Shown: in pieces, positions 1 through 8,539 of the stretch
How the letters are laid out: each line of letters starts with the position of its first letter
Position numbering within the stretch: the first letter of the stretch is position 1
NCBI GenBank assembly: GCA_964539095.1
Contig: CAZIFL010000001.1
Location: 161,268-225,267 of the forward strand
From: DAIPKP01 sp964539095
GTDB lineage: Bacteria; Synergistota; Synergistia; Synergistales; Aminiphilaceae
DNA length: 64,000 nucleotides
Reading direction: 5' to 3'
Position numbers and translations under genes: made by a program
The notes under the pieces: model-generated
Database searches by the model: none
Seen by the model: only the letters and a program-made list of their open reading frames with translations
What the model was told of the DNA's origin: nothing

Positions 1-1
1 G

Positions 2-367
2 GATCATCTTGGAGAATATTCTCTGGACACCCTTAAAAACTGTCCTTGTCAGGAGATTCGAGACTTTCTCGAAAAGATGTCCGGGGTGGGGCCAAAAACG
101 GCGGCATGTGTTCTTCTTTTTCAATTCCATTGCCCTGCCTTCCCCGTAGATACTCATGTTACACGAGTAGCGACACGGCTTGGGATAGCGAGAAAAGCAG
201 ATAGCACAAGGAATATCGAAGATATCTTTCGCTCCTTTCTTCCAGAGAACCGTTTTTTAGAGGTGCATCTTAATTTTATTGCTCATGGAAGAAGCGTCTG
301 CCTTTCTCGAAAACCAAAATGTTCTCTGTGTCCTCTTTCGGGCATATGCCCATCTGTTCTCCCCTGA
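2..367 (+). CDS. nth: Endonuclease III-like DNA glycosylase, 5'-truncated
   Basis: C-terminal part of a helix-hairpin-helix-GPD base-excision glycosylase; the reading frame is open from base 2, so the start lies outside the window. Visible are the hairpin GVGPKTA with the lysine used by bifunctional glycosylases, the VDTHV motif with the catalytic Asp, and a 4Fe-4S loop with spacing C-x6-C-x2-C-x5-C at the C-terminus. These features fit an enzyme that removes oxidised pyrimidines and nicks the abasic site. It converges with yerC, with a hairpin between them. It could be a divergent endonuclease III paralogue; the family is secure, the exact subfamily is not. Confidence 0.85.
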   Translation, partial: DHLGEYSLDTLKNCPCQEIRDFLEKMSGVGPKTAACVLLFQFHCPAFPVDTHVTRVATRLGIARKADSTRNIEDIFRSFLPENRFLEVHLNFIAHGRSVCLSRKPKCSLCPLSGICPSVLP

Positions 368-391
368 TCTGGCGGTAGCCACACGAAAAAT

Positions 392-445
392 CAAGGGTCT
401 TACTCTCTTCTTGATTTAGTTCTACAGAAGAGGGCAAGACCCTTG
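392..445. terminator. Bidirectional hairpin terminator between nth and yerC
   Basis: Inverted repeat with 19-bp arms (392-410 and 427-445), two G-U-compatible mismatches and a 16-base loop. On the minus strand the stem is followed by a T5 run (complement of 386-390), so it should work best as the yerC terminator. On the plus strand there is no U-tract. Confidence 0.7.
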
Positions 446-480
446 TGCCTTGACGGGGCTTTGAAGAAGCCTCTCAAAGA

Positions 481-771
481 CTACTTGTTGATGCGATCCA
501 GAACGAGCTTATATCCATCTGCGCCATACTCAAGAAACTTTTTCACTCTGCTTATGGTAGCGGTACTTGCTCCGGTCTGTTGGGCGATCTGAGGATATGT
601 ATATCCTTCGCTCAAAAGACGAGCCACCTCAAGGCGCTGGGCAAGGGCCCTGATCTCTCCGATAGTGGCGATATCCTCCAGGAGCGAATATGCCTCCTCC
701 AGGTTCTCTAGGGAGAGGAAGGCCTGGCAAAGCTGATCCGTCAAACGATCTTTCCATTTTTCAGACATCAT
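481..771 (-). CDS. yerC: TrpR-like protein YerC/YecD family
   Basis: 96-aa protein of the YerC/YecD family, related to the Trp repressor. The second half carries a helix-turn-helix (around residues 55-80, EGYTYPQIAQQTGASTATIS) and the first half is helical, as expected for an intertwined dimer. The ligand and targets of this family are not established. Two adjacent ATG codons are preceded by a GGGGG stretch. It has its own near-consensus promoter at 817-845 and is divergent from the dcw cluster. Confidence 0.85.
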   Translation of the reverse strand: MMSEKWKDRLTDQLCQAFLSLENLEEAYSLLEDIATIGEIRALAQRLEVARLLSEGYTYPQIAQQTGASTATISRVKKFLEYGADGYKLVLDRINK

Positions 772-816
772 AACACCCCCATGGCAATGTAAACTCCTCG
801 ATTCTCATTTTAATCA

Positions 817-845
817 AGTATAGCAGAGAACGCTCTCATTTTCAA
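817..845 (-). promoter_or_regulatory. Sigma70-type promoter of yerC
   Basis: On the minus strand TTGAAA (840-845) and TATACT (817-822) are separated by 17 bases, a near-consensus housekeeping promoter about 45 bases upstream of the yerC start. Confidence 0.75.
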
Positions 846-900
846 GCTCTGCATAGCTAAAGTGTTTTCGTTTATGGAGAGCCGTAGTGATGGTACTCTT

Positions 901-930
901 TTGTGACGTCAAAAAAATGGAAAGAATAAT
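901..930 (+). promoter_or_regulatory. Possible promoter of the dcw cluster
   Basis: TTGTGA (901-906) and AATAAT (925-930) with an 18-base spacer lie about 80 bases upstream of mraZ. This is the best match in the yerC-mraZ intergenic region on this strand, but it is only moderate. Confidence 0.3.
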
Positions 931-964
931 TCTTTAGGCCTACACATATCATGCTTCTCATGCT

Positions 965-1001
965 AGAGTAGAGTAAAGTGGGGTGAGGTGGCATATAGTG
1001 G
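965..1001 (+). promoter_or_regulatory. Candidate MraZ operator: four boxes at 10-base period
   Basis: Four 7-base boxes start every 10 bases: AGAGTAG (965), AAAGTGG (975), GAGGTGG (985) and ATAGTGG (995). They resemble the AAAGTG(T/G)-N3 repeats described as MraZ targets in Mycoplasma, and the core TGG spacing resembles the TGGG repeats of E. coli. They end next to the mraZ Shine-Dalgarno, so bound MraZ could block expression of its own operon. Confidence 0.6.
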
Positions 1002-1012
1002 GAGGGTTTTGT

Positions 1013-1441
1013 ATGCTTTTGGGGACTTATGAGCATAAACTGGATTCAAAGGGGAGGCTCGTTTTTCCGTCAAAGTTTCGTGAAGCCTTTGGAGAAGAGG
1101 CCGTGGCCTCCCTGGGTTTCGCCCCCTGCATTGCCATATACTCCCTGGAGCAATGGGAAAGACTCTTTCTCTCCTTAAAGAGTGCCATGTACGACAAGAA
1201 AAAATTTGAGAATTTTTCCCGGGTTTTTTTGGCTACCGCAGCAGAGATATCCTTTGATGCTACGGGTAGGGTCCTTATTCCGACACACCTTCGTGAAAAA
1301 ACTCAAATAGGCCAGGAGGTCTGCGTCATTGGCCAGAGTAATCATGTGGAGATCTGGGATAAGCACAGGTGGTCCACGTATGAGAAAGAGGTTTTTATGA
1401 ATTTTTCAGAAATTGAAGAGAGCGTAAAGGGACTTTTATAG
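1013..1441 (+). CDS. mraZ: Transcriptional regulator MraZ
   Basis: 142-aa MraZ with two swapped-hairpin (AbrB-like) repeats. The repeats contain the typical DxKGR and DATGR motifs (LDSKGRLVFP near residue 10, FDATGRVLIP near residue 85). MraZ forms a ring and represses the dcw operon from upstream direct repeats, which are present here. The ATG at 1013 is preferred because GGGAGGG lies 6 bases upstream and the protein then starts MLLGTYEHKLD, the usual N-terminus; a GTG at 983 is in frame but has no ribosome site. The stop codon overlaps the GTG start of rsmH. Confidence 0.93.
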   Translation: MLLGTYEHKLDSKGRLVFPSKFREAFGEEAVASLGFAPCIAIYSLEQWERLFLSLKSAMYDKKKFENFSRVFLATAAEISFDATGRVLIPTHLREKTQIGQEVCVIGQSNHVEIWDKHRWSTYEKEVFMNFSEIEESVKGLL

Positions 1442-2364
1442 TGGAGCATGTGCCGGTTCTCGTTCAAGAGATTCTCTCCATACTTGAGGAGTTTCAACTT
1501 CCTCTCTACCGAGCAATAGATGCCACTCTCGGTTTGGGTGGCTATAGCCACGCTCTTTTAGAATATGCGGATTCCATGCAGATCCTCGGCATTGATCAGG
1601 ATGAAGAGGCCCTTGCTTTCGCTGAAAAACGCCTTGAAATGCACAAAGAACGCTTCGTTCCTGTACAGGGGAATTTTAAGGATATCCTTGATATTTCTCG
1701 AAGAGAGGGTTTTGTGCCTTCGGATGCTATTTTCTTCGACCTGGGAGTCTCCAACCTTCAGCTTACGACTCCCGAACGAGGTTTCTCCTATCAGCACGAT
1801 GGGCCTCTTGATATGCGTATGGATCGCTCCGCCTCTGAAGAAACAACCGCATTTCATGTTTTTAACGAATATGCTCCCGCGGATCTGAGCCGCATTTTTT
1901 CAGAGTACGGAGAAGAGCGTCATGCCTATAAATTTGCGAAAATTCTTGTGGCGGCACGAGAAAAAGATGGTCCGCTTGAAACCACAGGAGATGTTATAGA
2001 GGCTCTGCGAAAAGGATTATCTCCTTCCTTCATGCGCAAGCTTGGAAGACACCCTGGAAGAAAGATATTCCAGGCGGTGCGGATTTTTGTGAATGATGAA
2101 CTGGGAGCACTTAAAGCAGCGTTGCATGCTGCGCCTGAGATTCTTTCTCCGGGGGGTTCCCTCTTCGTTGTTAGCTATCACTCTCTGGAGGATCGTATGG
2201 TAAAGCACACCATGCGGGAGTGGCGGCAGTCCAAGAAGGGCGTACCTCTTTTCAAAAAACCTCTGCAGCCTACTTCGCAAGAGGTTGAGGAAAACTACAA
2301 GTCCCGAAGTGCCAAACTTCGGGTATTCCGTTTTTTTGAAATGGAAGGGGAGAGACGAAAATGA
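1441..2364 (+). CDS. rsmH: 16S rRNA (cytosine-1402-N4)-methyltransferase RsmH
   Basis: 307-aa class I SAM-dependent methyltransferase that N4-methylates C1402 in the ribosomal P site. The SAM loop reads DATLGLGGYSHAL (residues 28-40) and the family motif FDLGVSN (about 99-105) and PLDMRMD are clear. Translation starts at GTG overlapping the mraZ stop (TAGTG), and its own stop overlaps the next gene's start as ATGA. Length is normal for the family (about 310 aa). Confidence 0.93.
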   Translation: MEHVPVLVQEILSILEEFQLPLYRAIDATLGLGGYSHALLEYADSMQILGIDQDEEALAFAEKRLEMHKERFVPVQGNFKDILDISRREGFVPSDAIFFDLGVSNLQLTTPERGFSYQHDGPLDMRMDRSASEETTAFHVFNEYAPADLSRIFSEYGEERHAYKFAKILVAAREKDGPLETTGDVIEALRKGLSPSFMRKLGRHPGRKIFQAVRIFVNDELGALKAALHAAPEILSPGGSLFVVSYHSLEDRMVKHTMREWRQSKKGVPLFKKPLQPTSQEVEENYKSRSAKLRVFRFFEMEGERRK

Positions 2365-2828
2365 CGAAACCCGAGATCATCGTTGAAGAAAAGGTAAAAA
2401 AACAGTACACCGTATCTTTTCTGAAGGTATTCTTTGGAATGGCATTGCTTTTGGGCTTTCTCTTTCTCTCTCTCGGGGCAATGCGTATTTATGTTGGGAC
2501 CCTCGAAAAAAGGCTTTCCCGTATAGACGCAGCTTTGACAGCTCTTCAAAACGACTACGCCCAATCCATGTATGCTTTTGCGGTTGCCACAAAGCCCGAA
2601 GTTGTTCTCGAAACAAGCAGGAGAGTCCAGAAAATGAGTATATCCTTTCATAAAACAGCCATGCTGCACCTGCCAGCATTCAAAGATGCTTCTACCGGGA
2701 TTTTGCTTGCCCAGGGAAGTTCGGTCTTCTCCTCTCCCGAAGACCCTACTCCGTTCGAACTCGCAGAAAAAGCTTTTTTGGGGTTTTTTGTCCCCCTGGC
2801 TTCTGCGCAGGATGAACGGTATCCCTAG
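2361..2828 (+). CDS. ftsL: FtsL-like small bitopic division protein
   Basis: 155-aa protein with a short charged cytoplasmic tail, one membrane helix (about residues 19-42) and a following coiled-coil stretch (about 45-70), then a low-similarity C-terminal half. FtsL proteins are poorly conserved; the call rests on position between rsmH and ftsI and on this topology. FtsL forms a complex with FtsB/DivIC and FtsQ that activates FtsWI. It is longer than typical FtsL (about 120 aa). Start overlaps rsmH stop (ATGA). Confidence 0.65.
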   Translation: MTKPEIIVEEKVKKQYTVSFLKVFFGMALLLGFLFLSLGAMRIYVGTLEKRLSRIDAALTALQNDYAQSMYAFAVATKPEVVLETSRRVQKMSISFHKTAMLHLPAFKDASTGILLAQGSSVFSSPEDPTPFELAEKAFLGFFVPLASAQDERYP

Positions 2829-2842
2829 AACACTCTGCCTCC

Positions 2843-4549
2843 ATGTCCCCCGAAAGGCTTGAGAGACAATATCGGCGCCGCAGTACATTCTTGTGGTGTC
2901 TCCTGTATATCGCTTTTATTCTTCTTTTTTTCCGCATTGCCTCTCTGCATATCTTCCCGGACGAGCGTGCCATAGCCCGGGCCTCGAAACAGTACTGGAC
3001 CTACATAAAACTTTCATCAAAACGTGGCATCATCTCTGATTGTCGGAATGTTCCCCTCGCTATCTCCATACCAAGCGTTAGTTTTTTTATTGATCCTCTG
3101 GAGTGGAAGCCAGAGAATGCAGTAAAGTTGCGGGGATTTTTTAATGAAAAAACAATACAAAGGCTCTCGCAACACAACGAAGGGCGTTTTGTCTGGGTTG
3201 CCCGAAAACTTACAGGAGATTTAGTAACAACGATCCGCTCCCTGAATCTTCCAGGGCTTTACGAAATAGAGGAGGGGAAACGAGTTTATCCTCAGGGGGA
3301 AGATGCTGCGCATATTCTTGGCTATTGCGACATTGATGAAAAAGGGCTTGCGGGAATTGAGCTTGTCTATAATAGTGTGCTCTACTCCCCTCCAGGGAAC
3401 CACCTCATCGCAAAAACTGCCGGAGGTAAGATGGCAAGCATTCTCTCTCCTGAGGCGGCTCAGACTCTTCGAGAACCCGGCAGAGTGCAGCTTACTATAG
3501 ACTCCCGAATCCAGCACGTTCTTACCGAGGAGCTTCAGGAGGCGATGAAGAGAGAACGAGCTCAATGGGGAGCCGTTCTTTGCATTGATGTTACCTCTGG
3601 TGCAATCAGGGGTATGGCAAGCTGGCCTGTTTTTGACGCAAACCATCGGGAGACTCTGGCAAATACAGAGGCCTTACGCAATAACGCTATCGGGCGAATC
3701 TATGAGCCTGGATCGACGCTAAAGCCTGTGATTCTTGGAATAGCTCTCGAACTTGGCCTCGTGGGGTGGGAAGAGGAATTTTTCTGTCCCGGAAAGATTC
3801 GTGTGGCGGATGGCTGGATCTCGGAAATTTATGGACGAGGGCATGGGAAAATCTCTCCCAGAGATATCATCGCAAAGTCTTCCAATGTGGGAATGGCCCT
3901 CATAGGAGGACGGATCAAGCCTCAGGATGGATATGACTACCTGCGATTCTGGGGTTTTGGCTCTCAAACAGGAATTCAGTTTCCCGGGGAAGAAAAGGGG
4001 ATTCTTCATAAACCGGAACAGTGGCTTGGTGTGGTTCCTGCAAATATTGCCATAGGTCAGGGAATAGCGGTGACACCCTTACAGCTTCTTGCGGCAACTG
4101 CAGCTATAGCTAACGGAGGAAAACTCTACCAGCCTTATTTGGTTGAATCCATACAAAACGAACATGAACGCTTCCAATATCAGGGATCAAACCACATACG
4201 TAATCATGTTCTCACAGAAATTACAGCCCAGCGCCTACGGGAAGCAATGTCGCGCGTGGTGGAGCAGGGCTCTGGGAAAGCTGCTGCAATAGCGGGAATT
4301 TCCGTAGCGGGGAAAACGGGAACTGCTCAGATAGCCCACAAAGGATCCTATGCGGAGGATAGCTATGTGGCTTCCTTTGTGGGGTTCTGGCCTGCGGAAA
4401 ACCCCGTACTTTCCCTTCTTGTGATCATAGGAGAGCCTCAATCGGGAAATGACCAAGGGGGAAAGGTTGCGGCTCCGGTATTCCGAAAAATTGTGGAAAA
4501 AATCTCTGCCTTTGAACCGGAATTCGGACAGAGTCGAGCACATCGTTAA
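2843..4549 (+). CDS. ftsI: Penicillin-binding protein FtsI/PBP2-type transpeptidase
   Basis: 568-aa class B PBP that cross-links septal peptidoglycan. It has one N-terminal membrane helix (about residues 14-35), a PBP dimerisation domain, then the transpeptidase domain with SxxK (Ser291-Lys294 in GSTLKP), SxN (Ser346 in SSN) and KTGT (Lys491). There is no PASTA domain. It starts 14 bases after the ftsL-like gene and is the partner of the FtsW glycosyltransferase encoded downstream. Confidence 0.93.
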   Translation: MSPERLERQYRRRSTFLWCLLYIAFILLFFRIASLHIFPDERAIARASKQYWTYIKLSSKRGIISDCRNVPLAISIPSVSFFIDPLEWKPENAVKLRGFFNEKTIQRLSQHNEGRFVWVARKLTGDLVTTIRSLNLPGLYEIEEGKRVYPQGEDAAHILGYCDIDEKGLAGIELVYNSVLYSPPGNHLIAKTAGGKMASILSPEAAQTLREPGRVQLTIDSRIQHVLTEELQEAMKRERAQWGAVLCIDVTSGAIRGMASWPVFDANHRETLANTEALRNNAIGRIYEPGSTLKPVILGIALELGLVGWEEEFFCPGKIRVADGWISEIYGRGHGKISPRDIIAKSSNVGMALIGGRIKPQDGYDYLRFWGFGSQTGIQFPGEEKGILHKPEQWLGVVPANIAIGQGIAVTPLQLLAATAAIANGGKLYQPYLVESIQNEHERFQYQGSNHIRNHVLTEITAQRLREAMSRVVEQGSGKAAAIAGISVAGKTGTAQIAHKGSYAEDSYVASFVGFWPAENPVLSLLVIIGEPQSGNDQGGKVAAPVFRKIVEKISAFEPEFGQSRAHR

Positions 4550-4575
4550 TATAACAGGAGAAAGGGTGGTTTCCC

Positions 4576-6078
4576 ATGCGTTTTCAAGAGCTGGTATCCA
4601 TGCTCAAAGAAGAGAAAATTCCTGTGGCAAGGGTGGGGGAGAATGCTGAAAGTCCTCAAATCTCGGATATCACATGCCATTCCTCGAAAATATATCCTCA
4701 AAGCCTTTTCTGCTGCCTTTGCGGAAGGGAACGGGACGGTCACGATTACGCTTTAGAAGCACTTTCTAAAGGGGCTGTTGCTTTTCTGTGTGAAAAAGAG
4801 CTTCCCATTGATGCTCCTCAGGTGCAGATACCAGATCTTCGAAAATATCTGGGGAAGATCTCCGAGATGCTGTACGGCTTTCCCTCTAAAGAACTCCGGC
4901 TTACTGGCATTACAGGAACCAACGGAAAATCCTCTACGGCCTTTATCATGCGGGCTATTATTCAGGCGGGTGGGGGGAAAAGTGGCCTTTTAGGAACCAT
5001 AGAATATTCGGATGGGGTTCAGGCCGAAGAAGCAGGACGAACAACCCCGGAAGCTCCGGATCTGCAGAGGTTTTTTGCAAAAATGCGGAAACACGGCTGC
5101 TCTGATTGCGTTATGGAGATCTCTTCACATGCGGTTATGGAGGGGCGCATTGAAGGGTGCCGTTTTGATGGGCTTATTTTCTCTAATCTAACTCCAGAAC
5201 ATCTTGATTACCACGGAGATATGGAGGCCTATTTTCAGGCGAAAAAAAAGATTTTTGAAGAATATACCAAAGCAGGATGGAAAGGTGCTCTTAACGAGGA
5301 CGACCCTTATGGTGTACGGCTCCAGGCTCAATTCTCACACGCTTGTTCTACCTATGGATTGCACATGGAAAAGGGAAATCATCGGATTCAGCTTCTATCC
5401 TCTTCTTTTCGTTCGGACGGCACGGAGATAGAGCTTGAAGGTCCCGGGGGGAGACGTGCACGTATACATCTCCCCTTAGTGGGGAAATTCAATCTCTACA
5501 ACACCCTTGGAGCTATGACGCTTGCAGATCTTTATGGCATATCTTGGGAACAGATCCTGCAGGGTGTCAGAGATATTCCTAAAATTCCAGGACGCATGGA
5601 GAGCTACCGTACTGAAAAGGGATCAACATGTATTATCGATTACGCACATACTCCAGATGCCCTTGCAAAAGTTCTTGCCTCCCTCAAGCCTTGCTGTACC
5701 GGGAAGTTGCGGGTTCTTTTCGGTTCCGGGGGTAATCGTTTCCCCGGAAATCGTCCGCTCATGGGAATTGCCGCTGCACAGTATGCGGATGATATTATCA
5801 TCACTATGGATAATCCACGATACGAAGATCCTCAAGGGATCGCAGAGGAAAACTATCAGGGTGTTTTGCAGGAAAACAGAGAGATCCCATGCTGTATCAT
5901 CCTGGATCGAAAAGAGGCCATTCATCATCTCCTTGACTCTGGAGAGAGAGAAGATATACTCGTCATCGCAGGAAAAGGACCGGAGACCTATCTCGAAATT
6001 TGCGGAGTTCGCCATTCCTTTTCCGATAAAGGGGTCTTCGAAGAATGGGCTCTTCAAAGGGGAGTGTCATACCAATGA
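4576..6078 (+). CDS. murE: UDP-MurNAc-tripeptide synthetase MurE
   Basis: 500-aa Mur ligase that adds the third amino acid to UDP-MurNAc-L-Ala-D-Glu. It has the ATP loop GTNGKSS (about residues 115-121), the central ligase domain and a C-terminal domain with the DNPR motif (about 416-419), which marks meso-diaminopimelate-specific MurE rather than lysine-specific enzymes. An AGGAG lies upstream at 4556-4560. The stop overlaps murF as ATGA. The DAP inference helps set the peptidoglycan type of the organism. Confidence 0.93.
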   Translation: MRFQELVSMLKEEKIPVARVGENAESPQISDITCHSSKIYPQSLFCCLCGRERDGHDYALEALSKGAVAFLCEKELPIDAPQVQIPDLRKYLGKISEMLYGFPSKELRLTGITGTNGKSSTAFIMRAIIQAGGGKSGLLGTIEYSDGVQAEEAGRTTPEAPDLQRFFAKMRKHGCSDCVMEISSHAVMEGRIEGCRFDGLIFSNLTPEHLDYHGDMEAYFQAKKKIFEEYTKAGWKGALNEDDPYGVRLQAQFSHACSTYGLHMEKGNHRIQLLSSSFRSDGTEIELEGPGGRRARIHLPLVGKFNLYNTLGAMTLADLYGISWEQILQGVRDIPKIPGRMESYRTEKGSTCIIDYAHTPDALAKVLASLKPCCTGKLRVLFGSGGNRFPGNRPLMGIAAAQYADDIIITMDNPRYEDPQGIAEENYQGVLQENREIPCCIILDRKEAIHHLLDSGEREDILVIAGKGPETYLEICGVRHSFSDKGVFEEWALQRGVSYQ

Positions 6079-7538
6079 CATGTAAGCAATCATCGTCCCC
6101 CGCCTTTTTACAGGAGTATACACTTGTTGCAAGCCTCCTCAAGGCGGAGATCCTTTTTCAGGGTAATGTTTATGCCGCACCTCAAGCGTACTGGTCAGAC
6201 AGCAGGAAGGTCCGTCCAGGGGACGCTTTTTTTGCGCTTCCAGGTAAAAATAGTGACGGGCATGATTTTATTCAAAGCGCTTTTGAGAGAGGGGCCTCTG
6301 CCGTTTTTATGGAAAAGGCCAAAAGATCAATTCTTCCGGAACAGCTCCCGGAGGGGTGCAGGATCTTTCTCGTAAATAACGTTGAAGAGGCTCTTTCTAC
6401 CCTTGCAAAGTATCTCCATGCTCGTCTCCCTTTAGAAAAAACCTTTGCGGTTACAGGAAGCGTGGGAAAAACAACTACTAAGAACTTGGTTCAAACCATC
6501 CTTTCTAATTGGTATCCTTCCTACTGTACGAAGGAAAGTTTTAATACATCTATCGGCATAGACCTCTCTCTCCTCTCTGCCCCGGAGGATACTCGTCTTC
6601 TGCTACTTGAATTTGGAGCTAACTCTTTTGGCGAAATTCGAGAGCTTGCTCTCCGTTACAAGCCAGAAATTGGCGTTATTACTGATGTTGCCTTAGCCCA
6701 TACCCAGGGTTTTTCTTCTCTTCAGGGAGTACTCAAGGCAAAACTTGAGCTGGCAGAATCACCACTGATGGAGACCCTTTTCTTTAATGCCGATACGGCT
6801 CCTTTGGCTTCATTTTTCACTTCTTCGAAAAGTTTTTCCTTTAAGCCTATCCCTGTAGGGCGAAGCGTTACCTCCCTCGGGGGAATCGGAATCAAGGAGG
6901 CCAAAATTTATAGAAGCCCCAAAAGAGATACCCCCTTTCTTCTCCATTCAAAAATGTCTCTTTTTGGAGAAGTCATGGATTTCAAGGCCCCCTTCTACTG
7001 TGATCATCACGTATATGCCTGTGCATATGCCCTTGGGGTTGCCAAAATTATGGGAATTTCCCTCCCCAAGGATATCGACTCCCTCTTCGCCTCTTTCCAA
7101 GTTCCTCCGGGAAGGGGAAATCTGAAGATGACACCTCAAAACGTTCTTCTTTTTGATGAATCCTATAATGCGAACCCAAAATCGATGGAGAGTTCCCTTC
7201 GCAACTTTCAAGAGATCTCATTTCCTGGAAGGAAAATTCTTGTTCTTGGAGGAATGAGGGAGTTAGGGGCTATTTCCGAGGAAGCACATCTCCGTATTCT
7301 ATCGCTTCTCCCGGCGTTTCAAAGAACCTTGCTTCTTGGAGAGGAGTGGAATTTTTCAGAATTACAGCGACAAATGAAAGAGAAAAATCTTATGGACCAC
7401 GTTCACATGGCTGACTCTTTGGAGGAGATATCTCTCGAGCTTCGATCCATGCACCTTGAAGAGGGAGATGCCCTCTTTATCAAAGGATCCCGCTCCTACG
7501 GATTAGAATCCCTTGTGGAGGAGTTCTGTCTCTCATGA
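6075..7538 (+). CDS. murF: UDP-MurNAc-tripeptide D-alanyl-D-alanine ligase MurF
   Basis: 487-aa Mur ligase that attaches D-Ala-D-Ala to the precursor. The N-terminal domain shows the SDSRKVRPGDAFFAL signature of MurE/MurF, the ATP loop is GSVGKTTTK, and DESYNANPKSM near residue 370 is the typical MurF C-domain motif. I start at the ATG at 6075, which overlaps the murE stop and has GGGGAG about 10 bases upstream; an in-frame ATG at 6045 is less likely. Confidence 0.92.
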   Translation: MTCKQSSSPAFLQEYTLVASLLKAEILFQGNVYAAPQAYWSDSRKVRPGDAFFALPGKNSDGHDFIQSAFERGASAVFMEKAKRSILPEQLPEGCRIFLVNNVEEALSTLAKYLHARLPLEKTFAVTGSVGKTTTKNLVQTILSNWYPSYCTKESFNTSIGIDLSLLSAPEDTRLLLLEFGANSFGEIRELALRYKPEIGVITDVALAHTQGFSSLQGVLKAKLELAESPLMETLFFNADTAPLASFFTSSKSFSFKPIPVGRSVTSLGGIGIKEAKIYRSPKRDTPFLLHSKMSLFGEVMDFKAPFYCDHHVYACAYALGVAKIMGISLPKDIDSLFASFQVPPGRGNLKMTPQNVLLFDESYNANPKSMESSLRNFQEISFPGRKILVLGGMRELGAISEEAHLRILSLLPAFQRTLLLGEEWNFSELQRQMKEKNLMDHVHMADSLEEISLELRSMHLEEGDALFIKGSRSYGLESLVEEFCLS

Positions 7539-8485
7539 CCATTATTGATAGTGTGAGGTATGTTTTTTTTATGGTGCTTGGGGGAATTCTTCTTCAACAC
7601 GTGTGGATATGGATGCTTCAGAAGAGAAGTGTTTCGCAACACATCAAGGCTTACGGACCTCCGAGACACCTCAAGGAAAAGAAGAATATTCCTACTATGG
7701 GTGGGGTGGTTTTTCTCGTTCTTCTTTCGGTGGGGGCTTTATTGTTTTTTCGCCATACAACAGGGGATCTCGTGGCAATTCTTTTTTTCCCCCTTGGTAT
7801 GGGATGTATTGGCTTTATTGATGACTGGCTCAAACACGCGGCCAAGTCGAGTGAGGGATTTGGCAGTTTTCAGAAATTTTTTGCTCAAATTTTCCTATGC
7901 AGCCTGTGGATTTTTTTCGTCTACCAAAATCGGCCTTACATCTTCATCCCTTTCTCTCCCGTCCTGGATGTGGCCACAACCCTCTTCCTTGGCGTGGGGA
8001 TCGTCAATGCGGTAAACATAACTGACGGACTTGACGGGCTTGCCTCCCTTTGCTCTCTAGGATCGTTTGTTGTGCTCGGAATAGTCGCACTGCTCACAGC
8101 AGGGGAGACGTCTCTTTTTCTTGCGGCTACGGGAATTGCTATAACCCTGGGATTTCTGTGGCACAATTGCTATCCCGCTTCAATTTTTATGGGTGATGTG
8201 GGTTCTCATTTTCTAGGGGGCCTTCTCTTTGTAGCTTCCGTTTTCTTTGAAAATCCCTGGATACTGCTACCGCTCTCAAGCATCTTTGCCGTTGAAATTT
8301 TTTCCGTTATCCTCCAGCTCATAGCAATTCACGGATTTCATCGAAAGATTTTTGCCATGAGCCCCCTGCATCACCACTTTGAGCTGCAGGGAGTGCGAGA
8401 GACGCACATTGTTATCCGTTTTCTTACAGTTCATTTGCTTTGTATGATGTCTTTTTTTATGCTTTGGAAAACGTTTGTGTCCTAG
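7535..8485 (+). CDS. mraY: Phospho-N-acetylmuramoyl-pentapeptide transferase MraY
   Basis: 316-aa polytopic membrane enzyme that moves phospho-MurNAc-pentapeptide to undecaprenyl phosphate, giving lipid I. Catalytic signatures are visible: FIDDWLKH (paired Asp), NAVNITDGLDGLA and the HHHFE motif near residue 280. About ten hydrophobic helices are present. The ATG overlaps the murF stop. Length is slightly short of the E. coli protein (360 aa) but usual for other phyla. Confidence 0.94.
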   Translation: MTIIDSVRYVFFMVLGGILLQHVWIWMLQKRSVSQHIKAYGPPRHLKEKKNIPTMGGVVFLVLLSVGALLFFRHTTGDLVAILFFPLGMGCIGFIDDWLKHAAKSSEGFGSFQKFFAQIFLCSLWIFFVYQNRPYIFIPFSPVLDVATTLFLGVGIVNAVNITDGLDGLASLCSLGSFVVLGIVALLTAGETSLFLAATGIAITLGFLWHNCYPASIFMGDVGSHFLGGLLFVASVFFENPWILLPLSSIFAVEIFSVILQLIAIHGFHRKIFAMSPLHHHFELQGVRETHIVIRFLTVHLLCMMSFFMLWKTFVS

Positions 8486-8539
8486 ATCTACTGTCCCCGA
8501 AATGTAAGACAGATATCCCCCGGGAGGGAAGATGCGCAC

